Origin: Pseudomonadota bacterium
Lineage (GTDB): Bacteria; Desulfobacterota; Anaeroferrophillalia; Anaeroferrophillales; Tharpellaceae
DNA: 41,583 nt
Direction of reading: 5' to 3'
Assembly (NCBI GenBank): GCA_015486505.1
Contig: WFRP01000125.1
Coordinates: 1 to 41,583 of the forward strand
A program made the translations under genes and the position numbers. The notes under the pieces are model-generated. The model made no database searches and was not told the origin of the DNA. It saw only the letters and a program-made list of their open reading frames with translations. This document shows, in pieces, positions 1-7,855 of the stretch (its first letter is position 1; each line of letters starts with the position of its first letter).

Positions 1-542
1 TTCTCCTTCATTTTTTGCTGACCGGCGGTTTTCACCTCGACGGTATTGCCGATACCGCCGACGGCCTGATGAGCGGCAGTATCGACCTGGAAAAAATCTT
101 TACGATCATGAAAGACAGTCTTTTGGGCAGTATGGGCGCGACCGCCCTGGTTCTTTTACTGCTCCTTAAATTCAGCGCTCTGCTGAGCCTGGTTAAAGAT
201 GCCCCTTTAAGCCTGATTCTTTTTCCGGTATTCGGCCGTTATGCCATTGTTCAGCTGACATTCAGCTCTGAATATGCCCGGCCCAAAGGTGGTTTAGGCG
301 CTATTTTCACCAACCATTGCGGATTGCGTGAACTCGCAATTGCGGCAGTCACAAGTTTGACGGTGGGAATTTTATGTGCCGGTGGCGCCGGATTATTAAC
401 TTTTTTTGCGATTGTTTTATATGTGTTTTTAGTCAGAAATGCGGCCCGCCGCAAACTTGGCGGGGTCACCGGCGATATCCTCGGTTTTGCCTGTGAAAGC
501 AGTGAAGCTTTGACTCTGATTATGCTGGTTGCCCTGCGGTAA
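1..542 (+). CDS. cobS: Adenosylcobinamide-GDP ribazoletransferase, 5' end cut by the window
   Basis: CobS is the membrane enzyme that joins adenosylcobinamide-GDP to alpha-ribazole (or its phosphate), the last assembly step of cobalamin. The frame is open from base 3 to the stop at 540-542, giving about 179 residues. The family signature LTGGFHLDGIADTADG, an Asp-rich metal/substrate-binding loop, appears within the first 21 visible residues. Several hydrophobic segments follow, as expected for a polytopic inner-membrane protein. CobS is normally about 250 residues, so roughly 60-70 N-terminal residues lie outside the window. TTG at 15 is not a plausible start because the signature begins there. 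The CobC-like phosphatase follows 21 bp downstream in the same direction, supporting a shared operon. Confidence 0.93.
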   Translation, partial: LLHFLLTGGFHLDGIADTADGLMSGSIDLEKIFTIMKDSLLGSMGATALVLLLLLKFSALLSLVKDAPLSLILFPVFGRYAIVQLTFSSEYARPKGGLGAIFTNHCGLRELAIAAVTSLTVGILCAGGAGLLTFFAIVLYVFLVRNAARRKLGGVTGDILGFACESSEALTLIMLVALR

Positions 543-563
543 AGTCAATTTCAGGAGATAAAA

Positions 564-1184
564 ATGCCGGATAATTTCACAACTCTATATCTTCTGCGCC
601 ACGGTGAAACGGTGAATACCTTAGATGGACCGCTGCGCTATAACGGCCATTTTGATGTTGACATTACCGCCAATGCCCGAACCCAGATGCATAAACGCGG
701 AGACGAATTTATTAATCGTAAAATCACCACGGTCTATGCCAGCGATCTTAAACGCTGCCGTATCGGCGGCGAAATTATCGCTGAAAAGATCGGCTGCCCC
801 CTGGTTTTAAGTAAAAATCTTAGGGAAATGAAAATGGGTGACTGGGAAGGTTTGACCCTGGCTGAGGTTCGTGAACGTTTCCCCGAACAGGTGGAGAAAA
901 AATTTGCCGATTTCATCAATTACCGCATCCCCGGTAGCGAAACGGTGGCCGAGGTCGAAAAACGGATCTATCCCGAATTTGATAAAATCATTGCCCGGCA
1001 TCGGGGCGAAGCGATTCTGATTGTCGCCCACGGCGGGGTCAACCTGCTCTTTATCTCCCGGATTCTGGGTTTGCCCAGCGCGGAAATCTTTAATCTGGGC
1101 CAGGATTTCGGCTGTATCAACAAGATTATTATCGGCGCTGATTTTCATAAACTTGAAATGCTGAACAGCTCCGGCCTGCATTGA
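564..1184 (+). CDS. cobC: Alpha-ribazole phosphatase / histidine phosphatase family protein
   Basis: This 206-residue histidine (phosphoglycerate-mutase-like) phosphatase probably removes the phosphate from alpha-ribazole-5'-phosphate or adenosylcobalamin-5'-phosphate. The catalytic motif LLRHGETVNT is near residues 10-19, with His13 as the phospho-acceptor. A second core motif, VAHGGVN, lies near residue 155, and the acid/base glutamate is probably in DWEGLTL. The start is preceded by CAGGAGATAAAA, a good ribosome-binding site. The cobC assignment rests on position between cobS and a CobT-like gene; the fold alone would also fit other small phosphatases. Confidence 0.85.
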   Translation: MPDNFTTLYLLRHGETVNTLDGPLRYNGHFDVDITANARTQMHKRGDEFINRKITTVYASDLKRCRIGGEIIAEKIGCPLVLSKNLREMKMGDWEGLTLAEVRERFPEQVEKKFADFINYRIPGSETVAEVEKRIYPEFDKIIARHRGEAILIVAHGGVNLLFISRILGLPSAEIFNLGQDFGCINKIIIGADFHKLEMLNSSGLH

Positions 1185-1203
1185 TTTTTGCGCGAGTATA
1201 CCG

Positions 1204-1908
1204 ATGATCAGAAACGGCCCGCAGTCAGGTTCGAATTGCCCGAAAATCTGTTACACAGCGATTCTGCTGTTATTTTCAGGCATAATTCTCATTTTTTCCG
1301 CCTGCTCTTTAACACCAAAGAAACCGGCCCCGGGCAGTCCGGCGCCGGTACAGGAACTTGAACTCGGCTTCTACCAGAAAGGGATCGCTTCCTGGTACGG
1401 CCGCCCCTTTCACGGCCACGCCACGGCCAGTGGCGAAATCTATGATATGAACGGCCTCACCGCCGCCCATAAACAGCTGCCGCTGGGAACCCGGGTCCTG
1501 GTCACCGACCTTGAAAACCAGCGCCAGGTCGAAGTCGTTATCAATGATCGCGGCCCCTTTGTCAAAAACCGGATTATCGATCTTTCCAAAAAAGCGGCGC
1601 AGAAGCTCGATATGATTGTTAAGGGGACGGCGATGGTGCGGCTCGACATTCTCGAGTTGCCGGAGAGTATTTCAATTTCGCGGAAACACCCCTTTGCCAT
1701 CCAGTTCGCCGCCTTCAAAAACCGGAAAAGCGCCATCCGGCTCCGGGACAAGATTGCCCGGCAAAATTCTGAGGTGTTTATTGATGAAATCAAACGCAGT
1801 GACGGCTCCCTTTACAGGGTACGGCTCGGCTGGTTTAACAGTCGCAAGGCCGCCCGTAAAGAAGCCCGGCGCCTCGGCTTCCATAACGCCCAGATTTTCC
1901 GGCGCTGA
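1204..1908 (+). CDS. rlpA: RlpA-like septal ring lytic transglycosylase, lipoprotein with SPOR domain
   Basis: RlpA cleaves stem-peptide-free peptidoglycan during daughter-cell separation. The 234-residue product starts with a lipoprotein signal ending in LIFSAC, with Cys34 as the likely lipidated residue. A double-psi beta-barrel follows at about 58-147, with GIASWYG, TASGEIYD, LPLGTRV and VINDRGPF motifs typical of RlpA. Residues about 163-234 form a SPOR domain (starting near HPFAIQFAAF), which binds denuded glycan at the septum. The ribosome-binding site is weak (GCGAGTATACCG). It lies 19 bp after cobC and 41 bp before the cobT-like gene, so a cell-wall enzyme sits inside a cobalamin cluster. 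Confidence 0.92.
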   Translation: MIRNGPQSGSNCPKICYTAILLLFSGIILIFSACSLTPKKPAPGSPAPVQELELGFYQKGIASWYGRPFHGHATASGEIYDMNGLTAAHKQLPLGTRVLVTDLENQRQVEVVINDRGPFVKNRIIDLSKKAAQKLDMIVKGTAMVRLDILELPESISISRKHPFAIQFAAFKNRKSAIRLRDKIARQNSEVFIDEIKRSDGSLYRVRLGWFNSRKAARKEARRLGFHNAQIFRR

Positions 1909-1949
1909 ACCCGCTGCCAAAACAAAAATTCAAATTCCAAGGTAATAAA

Positions 1950-3110
1950 ATGACCCTTCCGACAATTATCAAAGTTCATGTCCCGGAAAGCCATAATGAC
2001 TTTCTTGAGCGCCTGCGCCGGCTGCCGCCGCTTTTCACCTGCACGATTGCCTCGACGGAAACCGCTTTAATTCCCGGGGTTTCGGCCGCCGGAGCGGGCC
2101 CTGAGTTAATCCCCTACACCGCCGCGGCTGATGTTGAAGCCCTGGTTTACGGTCAGGCGCTCTGCCTCGAAAAAATCCCGGAGAACCCGGTCGGGCCGCC
2201 GTCGCCGGTAATTATAACGATGGCGGCGTTACGGGAACTTGAGGCCCCCTTTTTCGTCGTCGATGCCGGCAATGCCGTTACCCCGAAAGTACCGATGCTG
2301 ACCGCCGGACGCCAACCGGGCCGCGAGATAACCGCGCCGGAAGCGGTGGCTGAGGTTGAAGAGCTTTTCCTCCAGGGCATAATTATCGGACAACAGCTGG
2401 CCGATAACCACCACAGCCTGATTTTGGGCGAGAGCGTCCCCGGCGGCACCACGACCGCGATGGCGGTAATGGAAGCTTTAGGGATTGCCGCTTTAGGCAA
2501 AATCAGTGGCAGTATGCCGGGCAACAACCAGAATCTGAAACAGGATTTGGTCTGCCGGGCCCTGCGCGAAAAAGATTTGCAACGCGGTTTCGCCCTGAAA
2601 AATCCGCTCAGCGCAATTCGCCTTTTAGGCGACCCGATGCAGGCGGTACAGGCCGGTATCGCTATGAGTGCGAGCCGCAAAATCCCGGTGCTGTTAGCCG
2701 GCGGCACCCAGATGATTGCGGTGGCGGCTCTGATCGGCGCCCTTTTAGAACAACCGGCCGCTATCAACGCAATAACGCGGCGCGGCAGTCAAAAACTTAT
2801 TAACTGCGCCTTGAAAGCTCAGCTTGAAAATGTCGCGATCGCCACCACCGCCTGGGTCTCCGAAGATGAATCAGCCGATCTCCGCTCGTTAATGCGGCAG
2901 CTGCCACAGGCCCTGCCGCTTTATGCCGCCGGTCTTGATTTTTCAACTTCCCGGCACCAGAACCTTAAGCTCTACGAGGAAGGTTATGTCAAAGAGGGGG
3001 TCGGGGCCGGAGCCCTGGCTTTATGCGCTATGCTTTATCATGATCTTGATAACCTGAAATTTCTGCCGCGGATCGAGAAAATCTACGAGGAGATCTACCT
3101 TGCCGGATAA
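1950..3110 (+). CDS. cobT: CobT-type nicotinate-nucleotide phosphoribosyltransferase, UPF0284/archaeal-cyanobacterial type
   Basis: This 386-residue protein resembles the TIGR00303/UPF0284 family rather than classical Salmonella-type CobT. Members are thought to transfer phosphoribosyl from nicotinate mononucleotide to dimethylbenzimidazole or another lower-ligand base. Visible signatures are VDAGNAVTPKVP, ESVPGGTTTAMAVM (a glycine/threonine-rich loop), LAGGTQMIAVAAL and the C-terminal EGYVKEGVGAGA, which carries the probable catalytic glutamate. The length fits the family (about 350-390). The start at 1950 follows a modest AAGG six bases upstream. Position after cobS and cobC supports lower-ligand activation. 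The family is recognised from motifs, so the exact activity is inferred. Confidence 0.82.
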   Translation: MTLPTIIKVHVPESHNDFLERLRRLPPLFTCTIASTETALIPGVSAAGAGPELIPYTAAADVEALVYGQALCLEKIPENPVGPPSPVIITMAALRELEAPFFVVDAGNAVTPKVPMLTAGRQPGREITAPEAVAEVEELFLQGIIIGQQLADNHHSLILGESVPGGTTTAMAVMEALGIAALGKISGSMPGNNQNLKQDLVCRALREKDLQRGFALKNPLSAIRLLGDPMQAVQAGIAMSASRKIPVLLAGGTQMIAVAALIGALLEQPAAINAITRRGSQKLINCALKAQLENVAIATTAWVSEDESADLRSLMRQLPQALPLYAAGLDFSTSRHQNLKLYEEGYVKEGVGAGALALCAMLYHDLDNLKFLPRIEKIYEEIYLAG

Positions 3111-3140
3111 ATTTACGCGAAAATCCGCTCCGGTCCGCGC

Positions 3141-4247
3141 ATGAAACCAGAACTTAAAAATCTGATCACGGCTTACCTGCAGCAGCTTCGGGCGGCCGCT
3201 CAGAGAAAAAAGCCCGATCCGGAAACAACTGCAGAATATCAGGTCACACCTTTAAGCCCGGACGGCTCGGAGCGGCTTTATTATCGGATTAGCGCCCCGC
3301 GCATCACTTTTATCGCCGCCGATGCCACCGGCTGCGGAGAACCGGATAAAAACAGCGGCCTTAGTCAGAATAATTCTTTTTCCCTTATCCAGCAACACCT
3401 TAACAAATTAAATTTCCCGGTCCCCGGCTATCTCGGCGACAGAGCCGCCGATGACGCTCTCTATCTTATCGAAGATTTAGGCGATACCACCCTGTATGAT
3501 TTGGTCAAAACTCAAGGCTGGAACAAGCGCACTGTTGCTTACTATCGTGAGGCCTTAAAATTACTGCTTAAACTGCAAATTAACGCGGCCCCGGGTTTTT
3601 CCCCGGACTGGGCTTACGCCGGCGGTTTTTACGATTATGAATTGATTGTCAACCGCGAACTCAACTATTTTCTTAAAGAGTTTGTCAGCAATTACTGCCG
3701 GATAGAAATTTCCCCGGCCGTAAAAGCTAAGCTTGAGGCGGAATTCGAATTTCTGGCCGCAGCGGCCCTGAAGGCGCCGGCGGATTTCTTCCTTTATCGC
3801 GATTTTCAATCCAAAAACCTGATGCTGTTTCAGGATGAAATTTTCCTGATCGATTTTCAGGGCGCCCGTTTAGGCCCGATATACTACGACCTTGCGGCCC
3901 TGATTAACGATCCCTACACGGAAATGCCCTTAAACTTACGGCAAGATCTGCAAAAATTTTACTACGAGCAACTGATAGTCGCGCATCCGGCGGGCACGCA
4001 CCTTCCCGACCCAGCAAGCTTTGCTTTCAATTTCGCTCTCTTCTCCCTGATCCGGACCTTGCAGACTTTAGGAGCTTTCGCCTATCTGAGCGGCCGGGGG
4101 AAAATTCATTTCACCCAATACATCCGGCCCGCGCTGGCAAATTTCACCCTCTATCTTGAACACCTGAAAAAACTAGATAACGACTGCGAACTTGAAACCC
4201 TAAACCTCATCAAGCAAAAAATCGGCCTTTGGCAGCAGCAATTATGA
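3141..4247 (+). CDS. APH-family phosphotransferase, AmgK-like sugar kinase
   Basis: This 368-residue protein has the aminoglycoside-phosphotransferase/COG3178 kinase fold. The catalytic loop is FLYRDFQSKNLML, with Asp221 as the likely base and Asn225 as a metal ligand. The Mg-binding aspartate is Asp238 in LIDFQGARLGPIYYDLAAL. The N-lobe includes LYYRISAPR and LYLIEDLGDTTL, the latter a hinge-like element. The best known relative, AmgK, phosphorylates MurNAc/GlcNAc at the anomeric carbon and is usually paired with the nucleotidyltransferase MurU. No MurU gene is visible here, so the substrate is uncertain. The stop overlaps the next start as ATGA, implying translational coupling with the nitroreductase. 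Confidence 0.75.
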   Translation: MKPELKNLITAYLQQLRAAAQRKKPDPETTAEYQVTPLSPDGSERLYYRISAPRITFIAADATGCGEPDKNSGLSQNNSFSLIQQHLNKLNFPVPGYLGDRAADDALYLIEDLGDTTLYDLVKTQGWNKRTVAYYREALKLLLKLQINAAPGFSPDWAYAGGFYDYELIVNRELNYFLKEFVSNYCRIEISPAVKAKLEAEFEFLAAAALKAPADFFLYRDFQSKNLMLFQDEIFLIDFQGARLGPIYYDLAALINDPYTEMPLNLRQDLQKFYYEQLIVAHPAGTHLPDPASFAFNFALFSLIRTLQTLGAFAYLSGRGKIHFTQYIRPALANFTLYLEHLKKLDNDCELETLNLIKQKIGLWQQQL

Positions 4248-5137
4248 AACCAGTAGAAATCAACCCTGAACTCTGCAGCGGCTGCCGGATCTGCGTTAGA
4301 ATCTGCCCGGCCCGCGCCTTTACTCTGGTCAATAATACTGCGGTTTTAAACGGCGAATGTACTTTTTTATGTGACCACTGCGCCGCCGCCTGCCCGCAGG
4401 CTGCCATCATAACCAATTTTCCGGAATTTGCGTACTGCCGACTGCTGACCATACCCGACCCGACAACTCTGGCCCCGGCCCCGGTACCCCCTGCGGAACT
4501 TGTCCGCCTGATGCAAGCCCGGCGCTCCTGCCGGCTTTATACCGACCGGGAACCAGGCCGGAGAATCCTTACCGACCTTGTAACTATCGCTAAAACCGCG
4601 CCTTCCGGCACCAACAGCCAGCAATGGACTTTCTCAATCATCAACAAGCGTTCTCGGGTCATCGAATTCGGAACCGAGATTGCCGCCTATTATAAAAAAC
4701 TGAACCGTCTCGCAGAAATGAAATGGCTCCGCCAAATACTGCAACTCTGCGGCAAACCGGAGCTTAATCATTATTACCGGGAATATTATGAACCGATCAA
4801 GGAAGGCCTGGATTTATGGTATGAAAAGAATGAAGACCGCCTCTTCCACGGCGCCCCGGCCCTGATTTTCATCGGCGCCCGCCCCGGCGCCGGCTGCCCG
4901 GCCGAAGACGCCCTGCTGGCAACCCAAAATATCCTGCTGGCCGCCGAAAGTATGGGCCTGGGCACCTGTCTTATCGGTTTTGCCGTCGAAGCTATGCGCC
5001 GCGATGCCGGGATTCAAAAAACCTTAAACATCCCCGCCAGCGAAAAAATCTACTCCGTCATTGCCCTAGGCTACCCCGCGATAAAATTCCAGCGTCCGGC
5101 CCAACGGCGAAAAGTTGCAATAAACTGGATTGCTTAA
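4244..5137 (+). CDS. Nitroreductase with N-terminal two-[4Fe-4S] ferredoxin domain
   Basis: This 297-residue fusion links a bacterial-type ferredoxin (residues 1-60) to an FMN nitroreductase domain (about 85-290). Two cluster-binding sets are visible: Cys11, 14, 17 and 21, then Cys39, 43, 46 and 50, each ending in a CP pair. The nitroreductase part carries ARRSCRLY, TAPSGTNSQQW (FMN/substrate loop) and AAESMGLGTCLIGF. Such fusions are common in anaerobes and probably take electrons from ferredoxin; the oxidised substrate is unknown. I chose ATG 4244 because it forms an ATGA overlap with the upstream stop; an in-frame TTG at 4229 is less likely. Repeat copies R1 and R2 and a terminator follow. 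Confidence 0.87.
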   Translation: MKPVEINPELCSGCRICVRICPARAFTLVNNTAVLNGECTFLCDHCAAACPQAAIITNFPEFAYCRLLTIPDPTTLAPAPVPPAELVRLMQARRSCRLYTDREPGRRILTDLVTIAKTAPSGTNSQQWTFSIINKRSRVIEFGTEIAAYYKKLNRLAEMKWLRQILQLCGKPELNHYYREYYEPIKEGLDLWYEKNEDRLFHGAPALIFIGARPGAGCPAEDALLATQNILLAAESMGLGTCLIGFAVEAMRRDAGIQKTLNIPASEKIYSVIALGYPAIKFQRPAQRRKVAINWIA

Positions 5138-5163
5138 ACGGTTAAAAAGCCCTGCTCCTGAAA

Positions 5164-5278
5164 CTCATGCGGGAACCAACTCCCGCAACCCAAACAGGGC
5201 TTTGTGGCCCGCAAATAAGTACTCTTATCAGAACATTTTCTTGTTTTTTCAAACCGAAAATAACCTGTAAGGTACTAA
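5164..5278 (+). repeat. R element copy 1 (short middle, 3' module a)
   Basis: First of ten copies of the dispersed R element. It opens with CTCATGCGGGAACC and ends with CCTGTAAGGTACTAA. The 5' hairpin is GCGGGA/TCCCGC. It lacks the roughly 24-bp middle insert and has the short 3' module TTGTTTTTTCAAACCG. It is joined head-to-tail to copy 2 with one shared CTAA. Confidence 0.9.
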
Positions 5279-5400
5279 TGCGGGAACAAACCCGCAACCC
5301 AAACAGGGCTTTGTGGCCCGCAAATAAGTACTCTTATCAGAACATTTTCTGATTATTAAATCTTGTTTTTTAGTGCAGAAAATAACCTGTAAGGTACTAA
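5275..5400 (+). repeat. R element copy 2 (short middle, 3' module b)
   Basis: This copy follows copy 1 in the same orientation and shares CTAA at 5275-5278. It carries the 3' module b, including the ATCAGAA/TTCTGAT hairpin and a GTTTTTTAGTGCAG segment. It ends GGTACTAA, two bases before the stem of the terminator at 5402. Confidence 0.9.
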
Positions 5401-5401
5401 A

Positions 5402-5441
5402 AAACCGGGCCCCTCTAAAGTTATTCAGAGGGGCCCGGTTT
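5402..5441. terminator. Bidirectional intrinsic terminator between convergent genes
   Basis: A perfect 15-bp stem (AAACCGGGCCCCTCT with AGAGGGGCCCGGTTT) encloses a 10-base loop. It is A-rich on one side and T-rich on the other, so it can end transcription from both the nitroreductase (plus) and the flavodoxin (minus). Confidence 0.9.
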
Positions 5442-5484
5442 CTTTGATTCAGTGTAGAGTTTTAAAATTAACTCTCGGCGTTTT

Positions 5485-5934
5485 CTAGACAATCATCTGG
5501 GCAACGGCTTTGCCGTAATCCTGACAGGATTTGATCATTTCCGGATCATCGCTTTGCAATTTACTTTCCAAGCCGTTAAAAGAGCCCAGATTAACCAGCC
5601 TCATTTTCAGCACAAATTCCATAGTGTCCGCCAGAACCTTGGGCGCATCACCGGAATGTGTATATGAGCCAAAAGCACCCGCCGCTTTGCCGCTGAGCCC
5701 GGCTTTTTCCGCCAGGAAGAGGAAGGTTTTGAAATTCTGAGTCATTTCCCGATGATAGGTCGGACAACCAAAAATATAGCCGTCATAACCGGCGAGATCC
5801 TCTTCTGATTTAATTTGACTTACCTTTTTCAACTCGGCTTCAGCACCGGCAAAACGCACGCCTTCAGCAACAAACTGGGCCATTTTTTCGGTATTACCAG
5901 TACGACTGAAATAAACAATCAAGACCTTTGCCAT
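5485..5934 (-). CDS. Flavodoxin family protein
   Basis: This 149-residue flavodoxin-like protein binds FMN and probably carries electrons or acts as a small quinone/flavin reductase. The N-terminus KVLIVYFSRTGNTEKM is the phosphate-binding loop. Further family segments are YDGYIFGCPTYH and AAGAFGSYTHSGDAP. The start is ATG 5934, preceded by GGAGAATGGATT; an upstream in-frame start at 5973 would add 13 residues ahead of the natural N-terminal beta strand and is rejected. The gene stands alone between a shared terminator and the asd terminator, with its own promoter candidate at 5981-6009. The physiological partner is not evident. Confidence 0.87.
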   Translation of the reverse strand: MAKVLIVYFSRTGNTEKMAQFVAEGVRFAGAEAELKKVSQIKSEEDLAGYDGYIFGCPTYHREMTQNFKTFLFLAEKAGLSGKAAGAFGSYTHSGDAPKVLADTMEFVLKMRLVNLGSFNGLESKLQSDDPEMIKSCQDYGKAVAQMIV

Positions 5935-5980
5935 AATCCATTCTCCGTTCTTGTCCAAAGTTAAAAATATCAATAACCGG

Positions 5981-6009
5981 ACTATACCACCTGGAAACTA
6001 ATATTACAA
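5981..6009 (-). promoter_or_regulatory. Sigma70-type promoter candidate for the flavodoxin gene
   Basis: On the minus strand TTGTAA (6009-6004) and TATAGT (5986-5981) are separated by 17 bases. They match the -35 and -10 consensus at four and five of six positions. The distance to the start codon is about 47 bases. Confidence 0.5.
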
Positions 6010-6105
6010 TACTTTTTTAATTCAATTAGTTGTTTTTTATCCGCGCGCATTAAAAATTAAAGATATATTATATTTCTTAAATCTCACACAATGTTTTTAA
6101 AATTA

Positions 6106-6132
6106 AAAAGGGCGCAAAAAATGCGCCCCTTG
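6106..6132 (-). terminator. Intrinsic terminator after asd
   Basis: Read on the minus strand, GGGGCGCA, a short T-rich loop and TGCGCCC form a stable stem followed by TTTTT. It begins about 36 bases after the asd stop and closes the long minus-strand biosynthetic block. Confidence 0.85.
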
Positions 6133-6167
6133 AAAACCAACGTTCGGGGAAACCCTGCTCTAAGATT

Positions 6168-7193
6168 CTACAGATATTCGCGAATCAGGATTTCGGCAAT
6201 CTGCACCGCGTTCAGGGCCGCGCCTTTGCGGATATTGTCGGCAACAACCCAGAGATTGATGCCGTTGGCAATTGATTCATCTTCACGAATCCGGCCGACC
6301 AGAGTCGCATCCTGACCGGCGGCTTCAACCGCCAGAGGATAGCGGTTCTCGGCCAGATCATCAACCAATTCGACCCCCGGCGCCCGCGCCATCAGTTCAC
6401 GCACTTCGTCAACCGTGATTTTCTCATCGGTTTCAATATTGACCGATTCGGAATGGCCGTAGAAAACCGGCACCCGCACTGCGGTCGCCGTCACCCCGAT
6501 GCCGTCATCGGCAAAGATCTTTTTGGTCTCGCGCACCATCTTCATCTCTTCTTTTGAATAGCCGTTCTCAAGAAAGACATCGATATGCGGCAGACAGTTG
6601 AAAGCTATCTGATGCGGATAGACGTTAACCGGAAGTTCGGATTCCTGATTAAAGAGGGCAAGAACCTGTTTTTCAAGTTCATCAATCGCTTTCTTGCCGC
6701 TGCCGGAGACCGCCTGATAGGTTGAAACCACGATCCGGCGAATCCCGACTTCATCGTAAATCGGCTTTAACGCCACCACCATCTGAATCGTTGAACAGTT
6801 GGGATTGGCAATAATCCCGCGCTTTTTATAGTCGGCAATCGCCCCGGGATTTACCTCGGGCACGACCAGCGGCACATCTTCTTCCATGCGAAAGGCATTG
6901 GTATTGTCAATCACCACCGCCCCGCTGGCGGCGGCAATCGGCGCGAAAACTTCACTGATTGAACCGCCGGCGGAAAAAAGGGCAATATCAACCCCGGCAA
7001 AAGAGTCCTCGGTCAACTCCGCAACGGCATACTCTTTACCTTTAAATTCATAGGTTTTGCCGACCGAGCGGGCCGAAGCCAGAAGTCTCAACTCGGCCAC
7101 CGGAAAACCCCGGGCTGCAAGCGTGGCAATCATCTCGTTACCAACCGCGCCGGTCGCCCCGACGACAGCGACACTGTATCCTGCTGATTTCAT
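6168..7193 (-). CDS. asd: Aspartate-semialdehyde dehydrogenase
   Basis: Asd reduces aspartyl-4-phosphate to aspartate semialdehyde with NADPH, feeding lysine/diaminopimelate, threonine and methionine synthesis. The 341-residue protein has the N-terminal nucleotide loop VVGATGAVGNEM, the active-site cysteine (about residue 133) in NPNCSTIQMV, and the catalytic-domain segment FYGHSESVNIET with the conserved histidine. AGGGAGAAATTTAA precedes the ATG. It is the last gene of the minus-strand block; in related genomes leuB usually lies just upstream, but here there is only a short T element. Confidence 0.96.
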   Translation of the reverse strand: MKSAGYSVAVVGATGAVGNEMIATLAARGFPVAELRLLASARSVGKTYEFKGKEYAVAELTEDSFAGVDIALFSAGGSISEVFAPIAAASGAVVIDNTNAFRMEEDVPLVVPEVNPGAIADYKKRGIIANPNCSTIQMVVALKPIYDEVGIRRIVVSTYQAVSGSGKKAIDELEKQVLALFNQESELPVNVYPHQIAFNCLPHIDVFLENGYSKEEMKMVRETKKIFADDGIGVTATAVRVPVFYGHSESVNIETDEKITVDEVRELMARAPGVELVDDLAENRYPLAVEAAGQDATLVGRIREDESIANGINLWVVADNIRKGAALNAVQIAEILIREYL

Positions 7194-7232
7194 TTAAATT
7201 TCTCCCTTTAAATTTTATCTACCCAAAAAATC

Positions 7233-7304
7233 GTACCTATTCAGCCAAATTTTATCTCCCTTCTTGCAGAAAGGGGTAGGGGTAAATTTTGGCTGAATAG
7301 TTAC
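7233..7304. mobile_element. T element, minimal 72-bp copy
   Basis: The segment begins GTACCTATTCAGCC and ends GGCTGAATAGTTAC, so its ends are inverted repeats. The inner part, AAATTTTATCTCCC with GGGGTAAATTTT, extends the pairing, so nearly the whole copy folds back on itself. It fills most of the leuD-asd gap. Longer relatives lie at 11889 and 41407. No coding capacity is visible, which fits a non-autonomous (MITE-like) element. Confidence 0.75.
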
Positions 7305-7311
7305 AAAAAAA

Positions 7312-7815
7312 TTATTTGTCATCCCGCAAACGTTTGCGCCAATGTGCCATAAGACCGCCGTCATCTAAAAGTTTCTGCATAAATTCCGGTACCGGCCGGG
7401 CCTGAAAGGTTTGCCCGCCGGTTAAGTCTTTAATTGTACCGGTGGCCGGATCGACATTAACCTGATGCCCGTCGGCAATCGCCGCCGCGGCTTCAGCGGA
7501 TTCCAGAATCAAAAGCCCGGTGTTAAAGGCGTTGCGATAGAAAATCCGGGCAAAGGTCGGCGCGATTACACAGGCAACACCTGACGCTTTTATCGCAATC
7601 GGGGCGTGTTCCCGGGAGGAGCCGCAACCGAAATTTTTCCCGGCCACAATGATATCCCCGGCCGCGACTTTGGCGGCAAAACCGGCATCGGCATCCTCCA
7701 TACAGTATTTTGCCAGCTCCCGCGGATCTGAAGTGTTAAGATAACGGGCCGGGATAATCGCGTCGGTATCAATATCATCACCGAACTTCCAGGCTTTTCC
7801 TTCAATATTATGCAT
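7312..7815 (-). CDS. leuD: 3-isopropylmalate dehydratase small subunit
   Basis: LeuD is the swivelling small subunit that completes the isopropylmalate isomerase active site with LeuC. The 167-residue length is typical of the shorter prokaryotic type. Clear motifs are KFGDDIDTDAIIPARYL at the N-terminus and KNFGCGSSREHAPIAIK, the substrate-binding loop. AAGGGGAAATTT precedes the ATG. It lies 40 bp downstream of leuC in the same transcript direction. Confidence 0.96.
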   Translation of the reverse strand: MHNIEGKAWKFGDDIDTDAIIPARYLNTSDPRELAKYCMEDADAGFAAKVAAGDIIVAGKNFGCGSSREHAPIAIKASGVACVIAPTFARIFYRNAFNTGLLILESAEAAAAIADGHQVNVDPATGTIKDLTGGQTFQARPVPEFMQKLLDDGGLMAHWRKRLRDDK

Positions 7816-7855
7816 AAATTTCCCCTTAATAATCCCTTAATAATTTAAATTTCGG

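Noticed and set aside
5164-5400. Tandem R copies as a CRISPR array
   Set aside because: The units are over 110 bp, directly joined, and have no spacers of uniform length; no cas genes are nearby.
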